Below, piece by piece: positions 6,306-10,246 of a stretch of DNA of 10,246 nucleotides; position 1 is the stretch's first letter, and the number at the start of each line of letters is the position of its first letter. This DNA comes from CAZSLC01 sp964607675. Lineage in GTDB: Bacteria; Bacteroidota; Bacteroidia; Bacteroidales; UBA932. Below the pieces are notes generated by a model. The model saw only the letters and a list, made by a program, of their open reading frames with translations. It searched no databases and had not been told where the DNA came from. The DNA lies in contig CAZSLC010000037.1 in assembly GCA_964607675.1 (NCBI GenBank), positions 1-10,246 on the forward strand. Direction: 5' to 3'. Made by a program: the position numbers and the translations under genes.

Positions 6306-7616
6306 ATGAAAAACGTATTATTGAAAAAGATTGCCGATAAGAGTTTGAAGACAGGAGTTATCGGCTTGGGTTATGTAGGACTTCCTCTTGCAGTTGAAAA
6401 GGCGAAAGCAGGATTTAAGACTATCGGTTTTGATGTGCAGGAGTCCAAAGTAAAAATGGTCAATGATGGTCACAACTACATAGGTGATGTGGTCAATAGC
6501 GATCTTGCAGCCCTCGTCAAAGATGGGATGTTGAAGGCAACATCTGATTTCTCTTTTATCAGGGATGTGGATTTCGTGGCAATATGTGTCCCTACCCCTT
6601 TGGATGCTCATCAACAGCCAGATATAAGCTATGTGGAGGCATCGACTAAGGAGGTGGCAAAGTATCTCCATAAGGGGATGATTGTGGTTCTCGAATCTAC
6701 TACTTATCCTGGTACCACTGAGGAGTTGATTAAACCTATCCTTGAGGCTACTGGCCTTAAATGTGGAGTTGACTTCTACCTTGGTTTCTCACCTGAGAGG
6801 GTAGATCCAGGCAACCTTATCTATAAAACGAAAAATACCCCTAAGGTGGTGGGTGCTATTGGTGCTGAAGCTCAAGAGGTGATCCCTGCTGTCTATGAGG
6901 CGGTGCTTCAAAATAAAGTTTTCAGAGCCTCTTCGCCTGCTGTGGCTGAGATGACTAAGATCCTTGAGAATACCTACCGCAACATCAATATAGGCCTTAT
7001 CAATGAGTTGGCAATCCTTTGCAATAAGATGAATATCAATCTTTGGGAGGTGATCGAGGCTGCTAAGACCAAGCCATTTGGCTTCACTGCTTTTTATCCA
7101 GGTCCTGGCCTTGGTGGACACTGTATCCCATTGGACCCTTACTATCTAAGCTGGAAGGCACGTGAATATGGGTTCCATACCTCTATGATTGAATCCTCTA
7201 TGATGGTCAATGACAGGATGCCTGCTTATTGTGCTGACAGGGTGGCTATTATCCTTAACAATCATGCTAAGTGTGTCAATGGCTCTAAGGTTCTTGTATT
7301 AGGGGTTGCTTACAAACAGGATATCGATGATTATAGGGAGAGTCCTGCTTTGAAGGTGATAGAGGAGATTGAAAAATGGGGAGGCAATGTCTCTTTCTAT
7401 GACCCTTATATCCCTGAGTATCGCTACAAAGGGGAGGTACATAAAGGTGAGAAGGAGCTTTCCGCAGCTCTTCTTTGGAGTGCCGATATAGTGGTGATCA
7501 CTTGTTCCCACTCGTGTATTGATTGGGATTTTGTACAAGCTCACTCTAAGGCTATCTTTGATACCAAAAATGTGATGAGTGGTGTGAAAAAAAGAGATAA
7601 TGTAGAAGTGTTGTAA
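6306..7616 (+). CDS. wbpA: UDP-N-acetyl-D-glucosamine 6-dehydrogenase (WbpA-like)
   Basis: This is a cytoplasmic NAD-dependent enzyme that would oxidise C6 of UDP-GlcNAc to the uronic acid in two steps. The N-terminal Rossmann fold has GLGYVG (20-25). CVPTP (94-98), STTYPGT (131-137) and FSPERVDPGN (161-170) are the signature blocks of the UDP-sugar dehydrogenase family. The central domain has EMTKILENTYR (215-225, with Lys218). The catalytic cysteine is Cys273 in GLGGHCIPLDPYYL. The C-terminal domain carries GVAYKQDIDDYRESPAL (333-349). The length of 436 residues equals that of P. aeruginosa WbpA as I recall it. A UDP-ManNAc dehydrogenase (WecC-like) is the alternative, but the B, D and E partners downstream favour the GlcNAc substrate. 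The start codon follows the phosphatase stop with no gap. Confidence 0.88.
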   Translation: MKNVLLKKIADKSLKTGVIGLGYVGLPLAVEKAKAGFKTIGFDVQESKVKMVNDGHNYIGDVVNSDLAALVKDGMLKATSDFSFIRDVDFVAICVPTPLDAHQQPDISYVEASTKEVAKYLHKGMIVVLESTTYPGTTEELIKPILEATGLKCGVDFYLGFSPERVDPGNLIYKTKNTPKVVGAIGAEAQEVIPAVYEAVLQNKVFRASSPAVAEMTKILENTYRNINIGLINELAILCNKMNINLWEVIEAAKTKPFGFTAFYPGPGLGGHCIPLDPYYLSWKAREYGFHTSMIESSMMVNDRMPAYCADRVAIILNNHAKCVNGSKVLVLGVAYKQDIDDYRESPALKVIEEIEKWGGNVSFYDPYIPEYRYKGEVHKGEKELSAALLWSADIVVITCSHSCIDWDFVQAHSKAIFDTKNVMSGVKKRDNVEVL

Positions 7617-7637
7617 CAAATATTCTATTTTTGTGAT

Positions 7638-8591
7638 ATGAAAAAAATATGTGCTATTGGTGGTGGCCGTTGGGGACAGAACCACATTAAGACTTTGTAT
7701 GGTATGGGTGCCCTTGCTGCGATTGTCGAATCGAGAAAGGAGCGTCTTGAAGAGCTACTCTCTATTTACCCTGGAGTAAAGGGGTATACCTCTGTGGATG
7801 AGGCTATTGCTGCTCGTTATGATGGTTATACTGTGGCTACCCCTGCAGAGACCCATTTTGCAATTGGAAAGAAGTTGATTGAGGCAGGGCTCCCTGTGAT
7901 GCTTGAGAAGCCTATGACTTTTACAGTTGCTGAGAGTGAGGAGCTGTGCCGCCTTTCAGATGAGAAGAGTGTCCCTGTGATGGTGGGGCATGTCCTCCTG
8001 TTTCACCCTGCCATAAGGAAGATTAAGGAACTGGTGGATGGGGAGAAGTTGGGGAAATTGTATTATATCTACTCCAATCGTCTTAACCTCGGCACTGTGA
8101 GGACTCATGAGAGTGTTTTCTCATCATTTGCCCCTCATGATATTTCTGTCCTCGATTATCTTATCGGCTCTTCTGCGGTGAAGGTCTCTGCCAGTGGAGG
8201 TAAGTTTTTGCAGGATAAGGTGTTTGATACCACTTTGTCTTTGTTTGAATATCCTAACAATGTGAAGGCTCATATTTTTGTCTCTTGGCTCCACCCTTTT
8301 AAGCAGCAGTTGCTTGTGGTGGTGGGGAGCAAAGGGATGGTGTCGTTTGATGACTCTACCTCGGAGAAGGAGATCCATTTCTACAATAAGAGCATCGAGT
8401 TTGAAGCTGGCAATCCTGTGAAATTAGAACAGCCTGATGAGGTGGTGCCATACCAGAAGAAGATGCCTCTTGAGGAGGAGCTCCGTTATTTTATAGACAA
8501 TCTTGATAGGGGATTTGCTATCAACACTGCAAAAGCAGGTTATGAAGTGGTTAAAGTCCTTGAAGAGGTTCAGAGGCAGATTGAGAGATAA
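7638..8591 (+). CDS. wbpB: UDP-GlcNAcA 3-dehydrogenase, Gfo/Idh/MocA family (WbpB-like)
   Basis: This enzyme is predicted to oxidise C3 of UDP-GlcNAc-uronic acid to the 3-keto sugar, the second step of the pathway. In the characterised WbpB/WbpE pair, NADH is recycled by 2-oxoglutarate and the keto intermediate passes directly to the aminotransferase. The N-terminal dinucleotide-binding motif is AIGGGRWGQNH (6-16). EKP (90-92) supplies the family lysine (Lys91), and PHDISVLDYL (166-175) carries the conserved His-Asp. At 317 residues it is close to WbpB length. It begins 21 bp after the wbpA-like gene with an AT-rich leader. It ends at TAA 8591, followed directly by the long 10-bp repeat array. 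Family membership is certain; the exact substrate rests on its neighbours. Confidence 0.87.
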   Translation: MKKICAIGGGRWGQNHIKTLYGMGALAAIVESRKERLEELLSIYPGVKGYTSVDEAIAARYDGYTVATPAETHFAIGKKLIEAGLPVMLEKPMTFTVAESEELCRLSDEKSVPVMVGHVLLFHPAIRKIKELVDGEKLGKLYYIYSNRLNLGTVRTHESVFSSFAPHDISVLDYLIGSSAVKVSASGGKFLQDKVFDTTLSLFEYPNNVKAHIFVSWLHPFKQQLLVVVGSKGMVSFDDSTSEKEIHFYNKSIEFEAGNPVKLEQPDEVVPYQKKMPLEEELRYFIDNLDRGFAINTAKAGYEVVKVLEEVQRQIER

Positions 8592-9005
8592 TAGATAGAA
8601 ATAATTGGGAGTGATTTGAGGGGCTGGTGGTGATTGAAAAAGATTATAAGCAATTATAAGCAATTGAAAGCGATTTCATGAGATTGTAAGTGATTATATG
8701 AGGTTATAAGTGTTTTTGAAGCGGTTATATGAGATTGTAAGAAGTTATAAGAGATTATAAACGATTGGAAGCGGTTTCATGAGATTGTAAGAGGTTATAT
8801 GTGTTTGGAAGCGATTATAAGAGATTATAAATGTTTTGAAAGCGGTTTCATAAGATTGTAAGAGGTTATAAGAGATTATAAGCTATTATATGAGGTTATA
8901 AATGTTTGAAAGCGGTTATAAGAGATTGTAAGTGTTTGGAAGCGATTGAAGAGGTTGGAGGTGATTGACAATAATTGGATGTAATTTGTAATAATTTTGA
9001 AGAAT
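8592..9005 (+). repeat. Array of about 40 diverged 10-bp tandem units filling the wbpB-wbpD gap
   Basis: This gene-free stretch is almost wholly made of 10-bp units with consensus near G(A/G)TTATAAGA. The clear core runs 8642-8943: 30 units, of which 28 are 10 bp and two are 11 bp (8712-8722 and 8833-8843). Positions 3-4 are TT in all 30. Weaker units continue to 8603 on the left and to about 9002 on the right, reaching the wbpD-like start. Stops (TAA, TGA) recur in all frames, so it is not coding. The core has only about 14 C in 302 bases. Larger blocks repeat too, for example 8771-8800 against 8842-8871. I see no CRISPR-like spacers, tRNA, terminator or good promoter in it. Function is unknown; phased DNA bending, a repeated protein-binding site or an RNA spacer are all possible. 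Confidence 0.93.
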
Positions 9006-9629
9006 ATGGATTATTTTGTACACGAATCGAGTTATGTTGATGACAATGTAACTATTGGTACAGGCACTAAAATTTGGCATTTTTGCCATATTCAGAAGGG
9101 TGCTGTGTTGGGATCTAACTGCTCTCTGGGGCAGAATGTAAATGTTGCCAACAATGTGAAGATTGGCAACGGGGTGCGAATTCAAAATAATGTTTCTCTC
9201 TATGAGGGGGTGCAGATAGAGGACAATGTCTTCTGCGGTCCCTCTTGTGTGTTTACTAATGTAACAACTCCGAGGGCCCATTTCCCTGTGCATGGTATTT
9301 ATGCTAAGACGTTGATAAAGGAGGGTGCTTCGTTAGGGGCTAACTCGACTGTGGTGTGTGGCCATACAGTGGGGCGTTCTGCCCTCGTGGCTGCTGGGGC
9401 TGTGGTGACAAAGGATGTGAAGGATTATGCTTTGATGGCAGGTGTGCCAGCTCGCCAGATAGGGTGGGTGTGCGAATGTGGGGAAAGACTTAAGGAGGGA
9501 GAAAATGGTGCTCAATCTGGAGTTAGTTCTGGTGGCGACTCTTGCCCCCATACAGCCGTTACTCTCTGTTGCTCTTGCGGCAGGAAATATCTCCTCCGTG
9601 ATGGCGAATTGACGAAGATGAATCAATAA
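9006..9629 (+). CDS. wbpD: UDP-2-acetamido-3-amino-glucuronate 3-N-acetyltransferase (WbpD-like), with C-terminal Cys-rich knuckle
   Basis: This is predicted to transfer acetyl from acetyl-CoA to the 3-amino group made by the aminotransferase. The body is a left-handed beta-helix of hexapeptide repeats (about 12-150; VTIGTG, VNVANNVKIG, NNVSLYEGVQIEDN). It has the conserved IWHFCHI (23-29, with His25) and ends in the ALMAGVPARQIGW motif. After this comes a Cys-rich tail: CECG (156-159), Cys180, and CCSCG (188-192). This could be a small zinc knuckle, as in many homologues. The two halves are separated by a low-complexity Ser/Gly stretch. I place the start at ATG 9006 (207 residues). A TTG at 8997 would add three residues, but it lies in repeat-like DNA and TTG starts are rare in this group. 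Confidence 0.87.
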   Translation: MDYFVHESSYVDDNVTIGTGTKIWHFCHIQKGAVLGSNCSLGQNVNVANNVKIGNGVRIQNNVSLYEGVQIEDNVFCGPSCVFTNVTTPRAHFPVHGIYAKTLIKEGASLGANSTVVCGHTVGRSALVAAGAVVTKDVKDYALMAGVPARQIGWVCECGERLKEGENGAQSGVSSGGDSCPHTAVTLCCSCGRKYLLRDGELTKMNQ

Positions 9630-9647
9630 ACTTATAATAGGTATTTT

Positions 9648-10246
9648 ATGCAATTTAGAGACTTAAAAAAACAGTATCAAGTTTTAAAAAAAGATATAGA
9701 TGCAGCCATGATGGATGTGGCCGCTTCAAGTGCCTTCATTATGGGTAAACCAGTGAAAGAGCTGGAGGCTCAGTTGGCAGATTATGTGGGTGTTAAACAT
9801 TGTATCAGCTGTGGCAACGGCACTGATGCCCTTACCCTTGCACTCAAGGTGTGGGGAATAGGACCAGGTGATTGTGTATTTGTCCCAGATTTTACATTTT
9901 TCGCTTCGGCGGAGGTGGTATCATTTGAAGGTGCTACCCCGATTTTTGTCGATGTGGACAAAGCAACATTTAATATTGACCACGCCGACCTCGAAAAGAA
10001 GATCAAAATGGCAATTGCAGAGGGTAAATACACCCCGAAGGTGATAATAACCGTCGATTTGTTCGGACTCCCTTCAAATTACCCATATATCAGGGAGATT
10101 GCTGATAAATACAAACTCTTCATCCTTGAGGATGGGGCACAAGGCTTCGGTGGGAGGATCGATTCGGCAGCTGATCGCTATGAGGTGGTGACTGATTCGT
10201 GCAATTGCGATAAAACAGCTGGATGTGCTAAGTCGGTTGAGGCAGG
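9648..10246 (+). CDS. wbpE: PLP-dependent sugar aminotransferase, DegT/DnrJ/EryC1 family (WbpE-like), 3' end cut by window
   Basis: This would transfer an amino group, normally from glutamate, to C3 of the 3-keto uronic sugar made by the WbpB-like enzyme. The ATG at 9648 is 18 bp after the wbpD-like stop, and the frame stays open to the window end (199 codons). Typical blocks are the N-terminal MQFRDLKKQY, FIMGKPVKELE (30-40), SCGNGTDAL (54-62; phosphate binding), PDFTFFASAEVV (80-91) and LEDGAQGFGG (160-169; Asp162 to the PLP ring nitrogen, Gln165). The PLP lysine lies downstream of the window. After FGGR the sequence departs from what I expect: IDSAADRY is followed by a Cys-rich stretch (Cys185, Cys187, Cys193) where the family normally moves quickly to its SFGD block. 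This may be an insertion or an altered loop. Confidence 0.9.
   Translation, partial: MQFRDLKKQYQVLKKDIDAAMMDVAASSAFIMGKPVKELEAQLADYVGVKHCISCGNGTDALTLALKVWGIGPGDCVFVPDFTFFASAEVVSFEGATPIFVDVDKATFNIDHADLEKKIKMAIAEGKYTPKVIITVDLFGLPSNYPYIREIADKYKLFILEDGAQGFGGRIDSAADRYEVVTDSCNCDKTAGCAKSVEA

Noticed and set aside
7626..7633. TATTTTTG, a match to the TAnnTTTG promoter element, upstream of the wbpB-like gene
   Set aside because: No TTG lies 19-21 bases upstream (the nearest is 12), and transcription would start on top of the ATG at 7638. A chance match in AT-rich DNA is likelier.
8642..8943. Repeat array considered as a CRISPR array
   Set aside because: The 10-bp units abut each other with no unique spacers, and no cas genes are present in the window.
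8992..8999. TAATTTTG, a promoter-like match at the end of the 10-bp array
   Set aside because: Nearby TTG triplets are 14 or 24 bases away instead of about 20, and the start site would fall at or past the wbpD-like ATG.
8997..9005. TTG start three codons upstream of the wbpD-like ATG
   Set aside because: TTG starts are uncommon in Bacteroidales, the extra residues MKN add nothing to the family match, and the site is part of the repeat-like sequence.

Overview
The window looks like a chromosomal segment from a member of the Bacteroidales (Bacteroidota). Several things point that way. There is a DUF4143-type AAA ATPase, and a DUF3575-like outer-membrane barrel gene sits directly ahead of a short lipoprotein-type Wza. 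The Wzc-like kinase has the GLDLRKP form of the Walker A' motif. Leaders are AT-rich without Shine-Dalgarno sequences, and one good match to the Bacteroides promoter (TTG, then TAnnTTTG) is present. I cannot name the genus. Every gene I accept is on the + strand.

Left part (1 to about 1550): an accessory module. A 423-residue DUF4143-type ATPase gene (207-1478) has its own predicted promoter and lies between two 36-bp direct repeats (93-128 and 1471-1506; one mismatch). The second repeat overlaps the end of the gene. The first 83 bases resemble a decayed copy of the 3' end of a related ATPase gene, so the locus was probably once a tandem pair.

Middle part (1631-6305): the export and control block of a Wzx/Wzy-type capsule or exopolysaccharide locus. 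In order it has a DUF3575-like barrel protein, a Wza-type export lipoprotein, a fused Wzc chain-length regulator/tyrosine kinase with an (YG)n tail, and a PHP-family (CpsB/YwqE) tyrosine phosphatase. The kinase and phosphatase genes overlap by 8 bp.

Right part (6306-10246): sugar-nucleotide genes that match the WbpA-WbpB-WbpD-WbpE set. Together they convert UDP-GlcNAc to UDP-2,3-diacetamido-2,3-dideoxy-glucuronic acid: 6-oxidation, 3-oxidation, 3-transamination, then 3-N-acetylation. Gene order is A, B, D, E, and E is cut by the window end. The 2-epimerase (WbpI), flippase, polymerase and glycosyltransferases are not in the window and would be expected downstream.

The most unusual element is the 414-bp gap between the wbpB-like and wbpD-like genes. 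It is filled by about 40 head-to-tail copies of a diverged 10-bp unit (consensus near GATTATAAGA) in an otherwise tightly packed operon. In the 30-unit core every unit has TT at positions 3-4, so the TT steps are locked to a spacing close to one DNA helical turn. The units also form longer, higher-order blocks. I know of no standard element that this matches, and it is my main candidate for something undescribed.
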